Shown: positions 15,800 through 24,104, counted from the first letter of the stretch. The stretch is DNA of 64,000 nucleotides from JAHEEL01 sp942491345 (GCA_942491345.1 CALOAN010000048.1:62001-126000), one strand, 5' to 3'. The notes: generated by a model not told the origin, from the sequence alone. Made by a program: numbers and translations.

Positions 15800-16429
15800 T
15801 TAAATTAAATCTAAAGTTGTTTTAGTTTTGCCCCCTATGTCAATTATATCTTTTTCAACTGGAATAAAATTAAACTTTTCTCTAATTTCATCAACTGTCG
15901 GTGGTCCATCTTCTGTTGTAAATTTTTTAATAAGCATTCGTATAATTTCCATTTCCTTTATGACCATTGGAAAATAGCAAATTACACCTTCTTTGCAGAA
16001 AAAGAATCTATGTTTATCATCTTGCCCGTATCTAAAATTCATATCATATCCTTGTTCCAATGCAAAATAATTGAAAGTTAAAATTCTACTTTTCATTTCT
16101 CTATCTGCTAGAATATTCATTTCTAGATAATTTTCATTTGCCTTTTCAAGCAAATACTGTCCTCCCATACCAAGTTGATAATAAAAAATCTTCTTTTTCT
16201 CATTGCTATTTTGATACTGCATTTCTGTGATGATGTGATGATTGACGGCTTTCTCTAAGTAAGAAAGACCTATTTTCTTATTTGCTCTTGAATCCAGGAT
16301 TGTTCTATCTACAAATAAATATTTACCTAAAACTCTGCAAATATATCCTATGTTTTCTATTTGGTCTAAATTAAGCTTTGCATTTCTAAATAAAAATTCT
16401 ATCTCATGCCTAGATACTCCTATTCTCAT
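15800..16429 (-). CDS. unknown 209-residue protein co-transcribed with the tyrosine recombinase
   Basis: Its ATG overlaps the recombinase stop by four bases, so it is translationally coupled and probably acts with it. The N-terminal ~70 residues are helical with a winged-helix look (SRHEIEFLFRNAKLNLDQIENIGYICRVL); the rest is mixed alpha/beta. A distant relation to replication-relaxation or accessory DNA-binding proteins is possible but not shown. Not recognised. Confidence 0.55.
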   Translation of the reverse strand: MRIGVSRHEIEFLFRNAKLNLDQIENIGYICRVLGKYLFVDRTILDSRANKKIGLSYLEKAVNHHIITEMQYQNSNEKKKIFYYQLGMGGQYLLEKANENYLEMNILADREMKSRILTFNYFALEQGYDMNFRYGQDDKHRFFFCKEGVICYFPMVIKEMEIIRMLIKKFTTEDGPPTVDEIREKFNFIPVEKDIIDIGGKTKTTLDLI

Positions 16430-17394
16430 TTTTCTATTCCTCCCAAATAAATATATGTCACTGAATCTCTTCCATGCCCTAACATATGGCTTACTTCAAG
16501 TCTCGCTTGATCTTTTTCCAGGCCCTGGTCTCTTAAATCCAAATATTGCTCTCTAGCAAAAGAATGCCTTAGTCCATGCGTTGTTAAAGCTCCTCTTTCA
16601 TTCGCCCCTACATTGTGTCCAGTACTATTTCTATCTATGTCTTGTATCTTTTCTCTATGGTATCCTATAAAGTTTTGTATAGACTTCTCAAAAGTATGTA
16701 TTTTGTGATTTTCTACATGCTCTCTTGGTACAAACACATAGGTTCCACGCGCTGTATTCTTTACAGCACTTTCAAATATAGTTCTAGTTCTATCTGTGAT
16801 GGGAATCTCCCTCGGAACTCCTCCTTTTGTAATACTTCCCTCAAGCTTTAGAGTTCCCGTATTAAGGGCATCATTAACATGGTGATGTTTCACATTACAC
16901 ACTTCATCAATTCTCATACCTGTGGCTCTTACGGCCTCAATCACCTTTGAAATTTCTCCTCTTCCTAGTTCAACAGCTTTATCCTTCATTTGTTCGATTT
17001 CTCTTTCCGTCCACGCTCGGTCTGACCTTCCATCAGGAGTAGATCCAAGACCAACACTTTTATTGAATTGTGTGGAGTCTGATAACTCATATTTTGTTCC
17101 TGGTGTGTGATTATGAAAAAAGCGAACTGCTGAAAGTTCATTTTTAATATATTTAGTTGACTTATCTGAGTCTTTCAAGTGATTAACATACTTCTCTAAA
17201 TGCTTGTCTTTGACATTACTTAATTTCTGTAATTTACATTCCTTAGCTACAAAACTCATAAATCTTTTTTCCGCTGCTATATATCTCCATCTCGTATCAA
17301 ATTTATTTTCATTCATAGTTCGAACAATTTTTTGCATCTGTTTTCCTAAATTATCTGTAGCTCCATGTCCAGTATTCCCCCATGTATATTTCAT
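16426..17394 (-). CDS. tyrosine recombinase/integrase
   Basis: 322 residues. The N-terminal SAM-like DNA-binding domain spans ~20-100 (YIAAEKRFMSFVAKECKLQ...KYVNHLKDSD). The catalytic domain spans ~125-322: the first Arg is in RATGMRIDEVCN (~160-171), the Lys in SITKGGVPREIPI, HGLRHSFAREQY (~275-286) holds His-x-x-Arg, and LGHGRDSVTYIYL holds the second His and the Tyr nucleophile. Relatives are frequent on clostridial plasmids and phages. The upstream 17493-17569 palindromes are the obvious candidate substrate. Confidence 0.88.
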   Translation of the reverse strand: MKYTWGNTGHGATDNLGKQMQKIVRTMNENKFDTRWRYIAAEKRFMSFVAKECKLQKLSNVKDKHLEKYVNHLKDSDKSTKYIKNELSAVRFFHNHTPGTKYELSDSTQFNKSVGLGSTPDGRSDRAWTEREIEQMKDKAVELGRGEISKVIEAVRATGMRIDEVCNVKHHHVNDALNTGTLKLEGSITKGGVPREIPITDRTRTIFESAVKNTARGTYVFVPREHVENHKIHTFEKSIQNFIGYHREKIQDIDRNSTGHNVGANERGALTTHGLRHSFAREQYLDLRDQGLEKDQARLEVSHMLGHGRDSVTYIYLGGIEK

Positions 17395-17492
17395 CTTATT
17401 CCTCCTAAAAAAGGCTATAGATAGCCCATAATTAAGATATCTATCTCCTAGTTATCTCTTTCCTTAAAAAGCTCACACATTTTGCAAATGCG

Positions 17493-17569
17493 GTGGGGGC
17501 ATTGCCCCCACACCCGCGTCTCTATCTAACATTTTTTTTAGAAAAAATGTTAGATAGAGACGCGGGTGT
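17493..17569. repeat. GC-rich hairpin plus perfect 28-base inverted repeat
   Basis: First GTGGGGGC-ATT-GCCCCCAC (17493-17511), then 28-base perfect arms (17510-17537 and 17542-17569, containing CACCCGCGTCTCTATCTAAC) around a 4-base loop. This is by far the most GC-rich spot on the plasmid. It lies just upstream of the recombinase. It could be a recombination site, an origin of transfer, or a single-strand origin. Confidence 0.7.
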
Positions 17570-17589
17570 TAGTTTCTATTTTCAAAGTT

Positions 17590-17810
17590 CTAATGTTAAA
17601 CACCATATGCCACATACCAAAACTGGCTACGCCTAAAAACGTGGTGGCTCAAACACACTGTCCTATCGGATACTCTTAATCTAAAAGAGAGGTGTTTTAT
17701 ATATGTAATTCGTCTACATAAAACGAGTAAGAGGAAATTAACGGGTATAGCATAGCTTCTATGCACCCAAAAGGTTAGCGTCTAACCTAACTGCTGCTTC
17801 GCAGTTTTTT
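17590..17810 (+). ncRNA. candidate structured RNA ending in three hairpins
   Basis: No reading frame fits. Three hairpins stand in series at the 3' end: GGGT...GCATAG-CTT-CTATGC-ACCC (17743-17768), GGTTAG-CGT-CTAACC (17773-17787) and CTGC...GCAG followed by TTTTTT (17791-17810). The last is a plausible terminator for plus-strand transcription. The upstream 150 bases hold further short complementary blocks (ACACCATATGCCAC, GTGGTGGCTC). It may be a regulatory RNA for replication or transfer. Confidence 0.4.
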
Positions 17811-18408
17811 GATTGCTAACTTGTAGCAAAGATTGATATTCGCTTTAGTAAATACTAAATTTTTGTTTTCATATTGCTTTTAAGTTCCTAATATCTAGCA
17901 CAAGAAATCTTTATATACACCACTGCTCCAAGCTATATTATTCAATTAAAATTAATTACAAAAACAAAAAAGCCTAGTACCTACTTACAAATATTTTTAA
18001 ATACAACAAAAGAGTCTTTAGCTTTTCGATAAAGACCATCCTACTTAAAAATTTGCAAGTCATTACTAGACTTAAAATATCATCCTACTTAAAATTATTA
18101 TCTTCCCAAAAACATTCTCCGTAATTAATAACTAATATAACCATTCATTCAGTTTCCCTATGGTACTCCTGTAATAAAAAATAATATTAACTTAGCTTAT
18201 AGCTAATGATAAGAGCCTTTACCTTTGTTGGTTTTGGCTATTCCGTTCCCTATGGTACTTGGAAAATAAAAATATTAAGTATACTTACATTTTACCAAAG
18301 TTTTCTAATAAAATAAACGTTTTTTTATATTCTATAAATAGAATCAACAAAAGTGTACCTTATTGAACTATAAGTAAATTAAAAAAGTGCATTTAGTTAA
18401 TCTATATT
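17811..18408. other. 598-base non-coding region with a long imperfect hairpin and a direct repeat
   Basis: Arms near 17970-17998 and 18046-18073 (AAG-CTAGTA-ACTT-CAAAT-TTTTT type) pair imperfectly around an inner stem, GTCTTTA/TAAAGAC (18014-18036). TTCCCTATGGTACT occurs at 18154-18167 and 18246-18259. No gene is seen. Together with 17493-17810 this makes over 1.1 kb of structured non-coding DNA between the recombinase and rep. Confidence 0.5.
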
Positions 18409-18459
18409 AGTAAATCAAAAAATCCTAGCTCATGTTGAGTTAGGATTTTTTGATTTACT
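18409..18459 (-). terminator. terminator after rep
   Basis: AGTAAATCAAAAAATCCTA and its complement form a 19-base stem around a 13-base loop, with T runs in the stem, 73 bases after the rep stop. Confidence 0.75.
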
Positions 18460-18531
18460 TTTCTATTTTTTTTTAATAACTTTTATTCAAAATGCTTTTA
18501 GATTCTTCTCTTATTGAAGTAGTTAAATTTA

Positions 18532-19587
18532 CTAACTCAATAATGCATCTAATTCTTTTTGTAATATCTGTCTTACAAGTGAATTATCAGTTCTATCTAT
18601 TTGATCTTTTAATTCTCTTATTTTATCTTCATCAACATCAAATTTAAATTTTAATTGATTTTTAGCTTTTGCAAAGTCTTGCTCCAATGATTTTTTTAAA
18701 TATGCGAAAGGACTTTTAACCGCTCCTTTTTGGATCATGCTTTGATAATTAAGCCTTATATATTCAAATGGATCTATATCCAAATTATCTGTTTGTTGTA
18801 CTCCGATTGTATATAACTCCATTATTTGTTTATTATTAAATCTATTGTTATCAAGTCCACTTTTAATTCTTATACTTTCTATTTCTTCCTGGCTATATAA
18901 TTTCTCTATTAAAGTTTCTTGCTCATCTTTTTTTGTACAGACTGTGAATTTTAAACCTATAACTTTTCGACCTTTAGTAATTTTTTCATAGTGGACAGTT
19001 AAATCTGTGTATGTATTTATTTCTTTTGTTGCTTTATTAAGCACGTCGTTGTTAAAGTGTTTAAATTCACGATACATGTCTTCGCAGCCTAGTAATTGCT
19101 TAAGGTCATTAAGTTCAAACTCCCTTTTCCCAATGTTTTCATACTGTTTCGCTAACTCGTACAATCGTATAGAATACTTATTTTTAAAATGCACTATATT
19201 TTGCAATTCATATTTTGTAAAATGTCCTTTTAATTGTAATAAATATGGGATTAATTTAGTTGAGAATTCAAGTTCTATTGTTCCAGTATTTCTCTTATAT
19301 TCTATTGAATCAAGCCACCTAGTAATTATAATACTGTTTTCTGTAATTATTTCTATTTTTTTATCCATCAAACCCTCTGCAATTTCTCTAATTTCTGTAA
19401 ATCTTTCATTTGTTGTTCCTAACAGCTTAGTAAACTCACTTATATTAAAATCTATCAAGTCAAATCGTTCTTTATCTCTATCAATTTTAGTTATAGCATA
19501 AAATACTAATTTTTGTTCATTCAGTGTCAACTTATACTTCGCATTTATTAAATCATTATGCTTTATTACCAAGTCATTTAAACTCAT
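18532..19587 (-). CDS. Rep_3-family plasmid replication initiator
   Basis: 351 residues from the ATG at 19587 (GAGGTGA upstream). Two winged-helix domains are visible: WH1 ~5-110 (VIKHNDLINAKYKLTLNEQKLVFYAI is the classic Rep_3 opening) and WH2 ~120-225 (KYSIRLYELAKQYENIG...FELNDLKQLLGCEDMYREF). A ~110-residue C-terminal tail is rich in charged residues. It binds the iterons just upstream of its own gene and melts the origin for theta replication. An inverted half-iteron overlaps the region before its start, so the protein probably represses itself. Confidence 0.92.
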   Translation of the reverse strand: MSLNDLVIKHNDLINAKYKLTLNEQKLVFYAITKIDRDKERFDLIDFNISEFTKLLGTTNERFTEIREIAEGLMDKKIEIITENSIIITRWLDSIEYKRNTGTIELEFSTKLIPYLLQLKGHFTKYELQNIVHFKNKYSIRLYELAKQYENIGKREFELNDLKQLLGCEDMYREFKHFNNDVLNKATKEINTYTDLTVHYEKITKGRKVIGLKFTVCTKKDEQETLIEKLYSQEEIESIRIKSGLDNNRFNNKQIMELYTIGVQQTDNLDIDPFEYIRLNYQSMIQKGAVKSPFAYLKKSLEQDFAKAKNQLKFKFDVDEDKIRELKDQIDRTDNSLVRQILQKELDALLS

Positions 19588-19616
19588 CAAATCACCTCTT
19601 AAAAATCATATCACGA

Positions 19617-19900
19617 TAAGTCGTAACCCGCAACACCTTCTACGACTTTTAACATAGTTTTTTACGACCTTAAGAAAAATACAACCCCAAAGAGTTGTGT
19701 TTCACATAGTTTTCTACGACCATTCACATAGTTTTCTACGACCTTTAACATAGTTTTTTACGACCTTTAACATAGTTTTTTACGACCTTTAACCTCTACA
19801 CCCTAGTAAAATAGCTTGTCCTAGACCTCCTAAAAGTAGTTAAAAGAAGTTAAAAGGTTTTTTATTATATTTATTTATATATTATTTATTCATTCTATCA
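19617..19900. repeat. origin of replication: 22-bp iterons and AT-rich unwinding region
   Basis: CATAGTTTTYTACGACC occurs with its first base at 19653, 19705, 19727, 19749 and 19771. The last four are exactly 22 bases apart. Partial copies lie near 19636 (CTTCTACGACTT) and inverted at 19617-19626 (AAGTCGTAA). A very AT-rich stretch (19850-19900) follows, as in Rep_3 origins. Confidence 0.9.
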
Positions 19901-20061
19901 AAGAAAAAATTGATTGAGTATATTGAGGATAAAGAAACTCTAAAAGATATTTATACAATAAAATCCATTTAAAGAGCAGATACTATGACAGCAATAGTTT
20001 TACTTTTCAAATGGGTAAATTCTTCTATATGGACTCCCTACGGCTTTATAGGGGCATAAAA

Positions 20062-20083
20062 AAAGAAGGGTTATCCCCCTCTT
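20062..20083 (-). terminator. possible terminator of the 20123-20692 gene
   Basis: On the minus strand AAGAGGGG...CCCTTCTT is followed by a T run, with one mismatch in the stem. Confidence 0.4.
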
Positions 20084-20122
20084 ATGAATTTTCTCAATTA
20101 TATCTTCTTCTCGGATTAAATC

Positions 20123-20692
20123 CTACTCCCTATGCTTCTCCATATATTCCTTTAGAGCCATAGAGATTAGTTCCTTCTTAGAAAATCTATCATGTTCCTC
20201 GGAGAACTTACTCCACTCTTCCCAAATAAATTCATTTACTCTAACAGACTTTGGATATTGTTTTAGATGTCTATCATCAATCAAGTCTACAACAATACTT
20301 GTGTTATGTACTTCCATATTCTGCTTATATTTATCTATCATCTCTTTTAAAACATCTATATCATCCTTTAATACATCTCTTATCTTTGCATCTAGACTAC
20401 TTGTATTAGTTGGTGTAGTAGTATCTATAATTTCTAGTGTATTAGACTCTGTAGTAGTCCTTGTAGTAGATTTTTTAACTTTATCTTTAGGAATTATAAT
20501 ATCTTGTTTAAAATCTAATACAGTTGTATTAGGTGCAACTACATATTTACCATTATCCAATATGTAATTATGCTTTTTTAGATATCTAGTCATCGAATCT
20601 AGTCGCTTGTATCCTAGTTGTTTAGCTATCTCTTGTCTTGTAAATCCTTCTTGTTGTAGCTGTAAAATCTTTTGTATTTTATCATCTATCAT
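20123..20692 (-). CDS. HTH + ribbon-helix-helix-like DNA-binding protein
   Basis: 189 residues from the ATG at 20692, chosen because GCGAGG lies 7-8 bases upstream; a longer TTG-initiated frame to 20743 would run through the upstream repeats. Residues ~14-40 are a helix-turn-helix (FTRQEIAKQLGYKRLDSMTRYLKKHNY). A Thr-rich linker (~80-105) is followed by a coiled segment and a C-terminal VRVNEFIWEEWSKFSEEHDRFSKKELISMALKEYM, which looks like a ribbon-helix-helix or partition-protein tail. The same layout recurs in the 24761-25321 protein. The gene is framed by 12-base-spaced repeats in its promoter and in its linker, so it probably binds its own DNA. Partition, copy control or both are the likely roles. 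Confidence 0.7.
   Translation of the reverse strand: MIDDKIQKILQLQQEGFTRQEIAKQLGYKRLDSMTRYLKKHNYILDNGKYVVAPNTTVLDFKQDIIIPKDKVKKSTTRTTTESNTLEIIDTTTPTNTSSLDAKIRDVLKDDIDVLKEMIDKYKQNMEVHNTSIVVDLIDDRHLKQYPKSVRVNEFIWEEWSKFSEEHDRFSKKELISMALKEYMEKHRE
20402..20469. repeat. 12-base-spaced TGTA[T/G]TAG array inside the DNA-binding gene
   Basis: TGTATTAG or TGTAGTAG starts at 20402, 20414, 20438, 20450 and 20462, all multiples of 12 apart, within the codons of the Thr-rich linker. An extra copy is at 20525. Confidence 0.75.
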
Positions 20693-20707
20693 ATCTATCG
20701 CCTCGCT

Positions 20708-20768
20708 TGTATTAGTTTGTGTATTAGCTCTTGTATTAGGCAATACATCACTACTACAAGTGTATTAG
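20708..20768. repeat. 12-base-spaced TGTATTAG array in the promoter region
   Basis: TGTATTAG starts at 20708, 20720 and 20732 (12-base steps) and again at 20761. An inverted copy, CTACTACA, is at 20751-20758. The array ends just before the Shine-Dalgarno of the 20123-20692 gene, so it can be operator and/or centromere. Confidence 0.75.
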
Positions 20769-21204
20769 TTCTCTTGTTAAGTGCAAATATCCTTCTAACT
20801 TATCTAAATAAAAAAGGAGCATATAGCCCCTTTTTTCATCGATACACCGTCATAACTTTCGAAAAAATTTAAACTTCTTCAACTTGTTTGTGTTTTTTTG
20901 CATTTACCAAAAAATCACCACAATCTTCGTGTGATTTTTTGGTGTATTTTTATCCTCTGATATCGTACATTATAAGAAAGCTATCTAAATTTAAATTAGG
21001 TGATTTTTTACCCCATAGGATATATATTGTGTTGCTCTTATTAAAAGTTTTATTTTAATTTATTGTTTATATTATTTATTTCATTTTCTATTTTATCTAA
21101 TCGTATTAGTATATTTTCATTAGATTTATAAAAACTTAATATTCATACTTTATAACAATGTGGAATATTTTTCAAATTTGTAATTTGTAAATAACTTCAT
21201 ATTT
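20769..21204. other. 436-base region without a gene, two hairpins
   Basis: AAAAAAGGAGC-ATAT-AGCCCCTTTTTT (20812-20838) and CCAAAAAATCAC...GTGATTTTTTGG (20908-20943) are terminator-like. The rest is AT-rich with no ribosome site before any open frame. Confidence 0.5.
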
Positions 21205-21392
21205 CAATATCAGATAAGAATTTCATAAAAAAAATAGACTCATCTCCAAGCCTATCCGATTTGATCTATATCTTCTTTGTAATAAATTCACTATGTTTTT
21301 TCTATTTTTACAATAAATTTACCATTAATTAATTACTTATTTACAACAAAATAGTAAAAGAAACCCCTAACTAGTTCCTAAAACTGTATTTT
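21205..21392. repeat. R1 long repeat, copy 2
   Basis: Direct copy of 10653-10840; about the first 100 bases are nearly identical, and the tail ends AACTAGTTCCTAAAACTG. Confidence 0.75.
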
Positions 21393-21458
21393 AAGTATAG
21401 TTGAAAATATAAATATCTCTCGAATCATATACATGGGTCACATAATGTTCCCTATAAG

Positions 21459-21488
21459 AAAAGCCACCTAAAATTTTACGTGGCTTTT
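21459..21488 (-). terminator. terminator after the 21533-21994 gene
   Basis: AAAAGCCAC and GTGGCTTTT form a 9-base stem with A/T runs on both sides. Confidence 0.6.
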
Positions 21489-21532
21489 GATCCCACGAAA
21501 TAATAATTTTGTTGTTTTGACTATAATTATTA

Positions 21533-21994
21533 TTAATCATCATCTCTCCAAAGTTGACCTTGTTCACGATAACCTGCGCAAGTATAGTGATAAATATTCA
21601 TTCCTATAGGTTCCTCACATATTTTTTCACTCAAAATATAGTTAATAATGTCTTTTGGAAGTTCTGGATGATAAAAAGGCAACTTGCTATCTTTTATTTT
21701 CATTAGTTTTTTTAATAAAGTTTTGTTTGGACCAGCTTGCCCTTTAGGATTTGACACAACAGTTGTTTCTTTAGTTTCCATATTATATCTCACATCAGTA
21801 CGAAGAAAAAGTTGAATAGATTGATGAGGAAGAAAAGTTTCACACTCTTGTTCAGATGTTAAAATAAGATGACCAATAGGTGTTATATTAGCTACTCCAT
21901 ATGTATTCTTATTCCAATGATGGATTTCGGCAACTAGACAATTTTCAGATGATTTTTTAAATTTAAGTTCATACTGCTCTAGAATTAAGTCCAT
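21533..21994 (-). CDS. 153-residue hypothetical protein
   Basis: The ATG at 21994 has AAGGAAA upstream. A mainly beta N-terminal half (LKFKKSSENCLVAEIHHWNKN...LILTSEQECETFLPHQSIQLFLRTDVRY) resembles small single-stranded-nucleic-acid-binding or OB-like folds, but no motif is decisive. The C-terminal part carries several His, Cys and acidic residues (HPELPKDIINYILSEKICEEP). Flanked by repeats; single gene. Not recognised. Confidence 0.5.
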   Translation of the reverse strand: MDLILEQYELKFKKSSENCLVAEIHHWNKNTYGVANITPIGHLILTSEQECETFLPHQSIQLFLRTDVRYNMETKETTVVSNPKGQAGPNKTLLKKLMKIKDSKLPFYHPELPKDIINYILSEKICEEPIGMNIYHYTCAGYREQGQLWRDDD

Positions 21995-22077
21995 TTTAAG
22001 CGTATTTTCCTTTCTTTGATTATGTTTTCATATTTTCATTAAAGTTCTATTATTTTTTATAAAATCCTTCAAACAGA

Positions 22078-22165
22078 AAACTTCCTATAATGTACTTTAT
22101 CATACTAAAACCTCAACTATACCTTAAACGAGTATTTAAGTACTAGTTAAGGGCTTTATATTACT
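22078..22165. repeat. dispersed repeat R2, partial copy 3
   Basis: CTTCCTATAATGTACTTTATC is followed by AAACCTCAACTATACC, as in copies 1 and 2, but the returning hairpin arm is missing. ACTAGTTAAGGGCTT of the R1 type follows instead, so the copy looks recombined. Confidence 0.5.
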
Positions 22166-22242
22166 TTTTGTTTAATTTTCTAAACTCTAATCAAATCTAG
22201 TTTTTTATAATATTTTTAATTTTTTTTACAAAATGAATATGA

Positions 22243-22569
22243 TTACGGCTTCTCTACCCAGTCACGTTTCCAATTATTGCTACCCATCATAAAGTAACTC
22301 CTATATACAACAACATAAACAATTTTTTCTTTACCATCTAAAATATAATTCACCTTAAATACCTCACTTATATATAACCTTTTCTTTTTCTCTATTTTAT
22401 CAACTTCCCTAATATATGATTTATCTTGATCTACTGATAAAATTTTTCCACCCATTTTTTCAATTCTGTATCCAATTTCATCTTCCTCAGTTTCTGAAAT
22501 CAATTTTAAGAAAACTAAAAAAATCACTATCATAACAATAGCAAGAAAACCATAATTCAAGTTTGCCAC
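22243..22569 (-). CDS. 108-residue membrane-anchored hypothetical protein
   Basis: Residues ~6-24 are one membrane helix (GFLAIVMIVIFLVFLKLI). The rest is a soluble, probably beta-rich domain (KMGGKILSVDQDKSYIREV...VNYILDGKEKIVYVVVYRSYFMMGSNNW). The ATG at 22569 follows AAAGGAG. It lies next to the candidate bacteriocin gene but has its own start region, so immunity is only a thought. Not recognised. Confidence 0.55.
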   Translation of the reverse strand: MANLNYGFLAIVMIVIFLVFLKLISETEEDEIGYRIEKMGGKILSVDQDKSYIREVDKIEKKKRLYISEVFKVNYILDGKEKIVYVVVYRSYFMMGSNNWKRDWVEKP

Positions 22570-22621
22570 TCTCCTTTATATATACAGTCTGCTTTTTCTT
22601 ATAATACCAAAAAATTACACA

Positions 22622-22662
22622 TATAAATAGTCTAATACCTAAAAGGTATTAGACTATTTATA
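22622..22662 (-). terminator. terminator of the candidate bacteriocin gene
   Basis: TATAAATAGTCTAATACCT and its complement form a perfect stem of about 19 bases with a 2-4 base loop. It ends 15 bases after the stop codon. Confidence 0.7.
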
Positions 22663-22676
22663 TAAAATTTATTTTT

Positions 22677-23975
22677 TTATAATGAACTTAAATCTAATTT
22701 ATTTAATCTATTTATCAATTCTTTTTGCTTTGCTGTAGAAAGTACTTGAGCTTCATTTCTACTTACAACGCCTCCACATTGAACACTTAATGAAGCATTT
22801 TTAATTTGAAAAACTTTTGGACCAATACTAAGTAAATCTGCTGAAAAACATACTGTTTTAGGGTCAAGGTTTGTTATAGATGCACTATATGCTTGTAATC
22901 CAGCCCCAATAGTTAGCCCTAATCCTTTGACAGTATCTATGCCTTCGGCCCATGGGAAAATAACAACTTTCACTGCTGCTCCTACATTAGGTGTTCCATA
23001 CACAACTCCACCCGAAAAATGAGGACCTACTAAAATCTCTCCATTTCCATCTAAATAAACACCTGCACCTGCATAACCGCCTACAATATATCTTGCTTCT
23101 GCTTCCGCTACTATCCCTATTACAGCACTATCAGCAGAACCTTTTGTTTCTTTAATAACTTCTTTTCTTATTTCGTTTAAAGCATTTTTAAGCTTTGGAG
23201 AGTGAGTTCTGTTTTGACGAAGTTCTTCCAATAAATCTGGATTATCTTTTAATATTTTTTCAGCTTTTTGCATAATTCTAGTCCCTACATCATCAGGAAT
23301 ATTATTTTCCCATTTGTATGTATATGTTCTAGCGTCATCTTTTTTATCATCATTTTTGTAACCATCAGCATCTGCTTCGATTTCGAACTTAAGATCTCTT
23401 TCTCCTACTCCCCAAGTTGTATCTACAGTTACTGGAATTGTATCTGTCTCATCTCCCCTAACAGTATAATATCCTGTTCTCTTTAACCTAGGTGTATATT
23501 TGCTATATGTAACATCAGTTACTACTATTCTAAATCTTGGACTAGTTTTCTCTTCGTAATTTTTTATTTCCACATCAAAAGTTACAGGCTCACCTATTTC
23601 AAAGGGCTCAATATGTCCTTTAGCTGGTTCTACTTGTCGAATTCCTAAATCAAAAATCTTCTCTGAACTTTTCATAGTAATAGTATCTGAACCAGCCCTA
23701 TACCATGTTCCATTTTGAGCTTGAGCATAAGCATATAATTTATATGTTCTTCCTGCACTCATCCCATCATTTACTACGCCTTCAACATACCTAGAAGAAT
23801 ATGAACTCCTTGCTGTTCTTCTTTCTACATATGAACTGACTCTAGATGTAGAGCTACCATAATCTCTACCTGTAATTCTTAATTCTCTATAATATTTTGT
23901 ATTAAATGCATTACTTAATTTTACTTCAAATTCACATGAATCCGTTGTTGGATTAGATAATTCTAAATACGCCAT
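22677..23975 (-). CDS. 432-residue leaderless protein, candidate lysis-released bacteriocin
   Basis: The ATG at 23975 has AGGGAGTG upstream. There is no signal peptide. Residues ~5-100 look like a fibronectin-III-type beta domain (TYKLYAYAQAQNGTWYRAG). Residues ~110-215 resemble a CARDB-like adhesion domain (FDLGIRQVEPAKGH, EPVTFDVEIKNYEEKTSPRFRIVV). A helical segment, ~230-285, follows. The C-terminal ~140 residues are Gly/Val-rich (VGGYAGAGVYLDGNGEILVG, GLGLTIGAGLQAYSAS), which could be a membrane-acting part. Its promoter (24072-24104) is identical in boxes and spacing to that of the split-sigma/holin/amidase operon. The pIP404 bacteriocin is likewise leaderless and released by UviB-type lysis. 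Alternative: a phage tail or surface protein. Confidence 0.5.
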   Translation of the reverse strand: MAYLELSNPTTDSCEFEVKLSNAFNTKYYRELRITGRDYGSSTSRVSSYVERRTARSSYSSRYVEGVVNDGMSAGRTYKLYAYAQAQNGTWYRAGSDTITMKSSEKIFDLGIRQVEPAKGHIEPFEIGEPVTFDVEIKNYEEKTSPRFRIVVTDVTYSKYTPRLKRTGYYTVRGDETDTIPVTVDTTWGVGERDLKFEIEADADGYKNDDKKDDARTYTYKWENNIPDDVGTRIMQKAEKILKDNPDLLEELRQNRTHSPKLKNALNEIRKEVIKETKGSADSAVIGIVAEAEARYIVGGYAGAGVYLDGNGEILVGPHFSGGVVYGTPNVGAAVKVVIFPWAEGIDTVKGLGLTIGAGLQAYSASITNLDPKTVCFSADLLSIGPKVFQIKNASLSVQCGGVVSRNEAQVLSTAKQKELINRLNKLDLSSL

Positions 23976-24071
23976 TTATTATTCACTCCCTTTTCTTTTT
24001 TTTATATTTTTTTGTTTATAATTTATTTTGTAAGTTTTAACTTACTAGCTAGTTTGTTTTGTCTTACACTA

Positions 24072-24104
24072 TATAAGAGCCGTTTTAAAACTAAATAATC
24101 AACC
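24072..24104 (-). promoter_or_regulatory. putative split-sigma promoter P3 (candidate bacteriocin)
   Basis: GGTTGATT (complement of 24097-24104), 17 bases, CTCTTATA (complement of 24072-24079), 97 bases before the start codon. The leader contains the palindrome GTAAGTTTTAACTTAC, shared with the 138-residue gene. Confidence 0.65.

Noticed and set aside
19653..19790. Regular 22-base repeats as a CRISPR array
   Set aside because: The units are contiguous without unique spacers, lie directly before a Rep_3 gene and contain the same core; they are replication iterons. No cas gene is present.
20693..20743. TTG start at 20743 for the DNA-binding protein
   Set aside because: It would turn the repeat array into codons and place no ribosome site before the start; the ATG at 20692 has a proper one.
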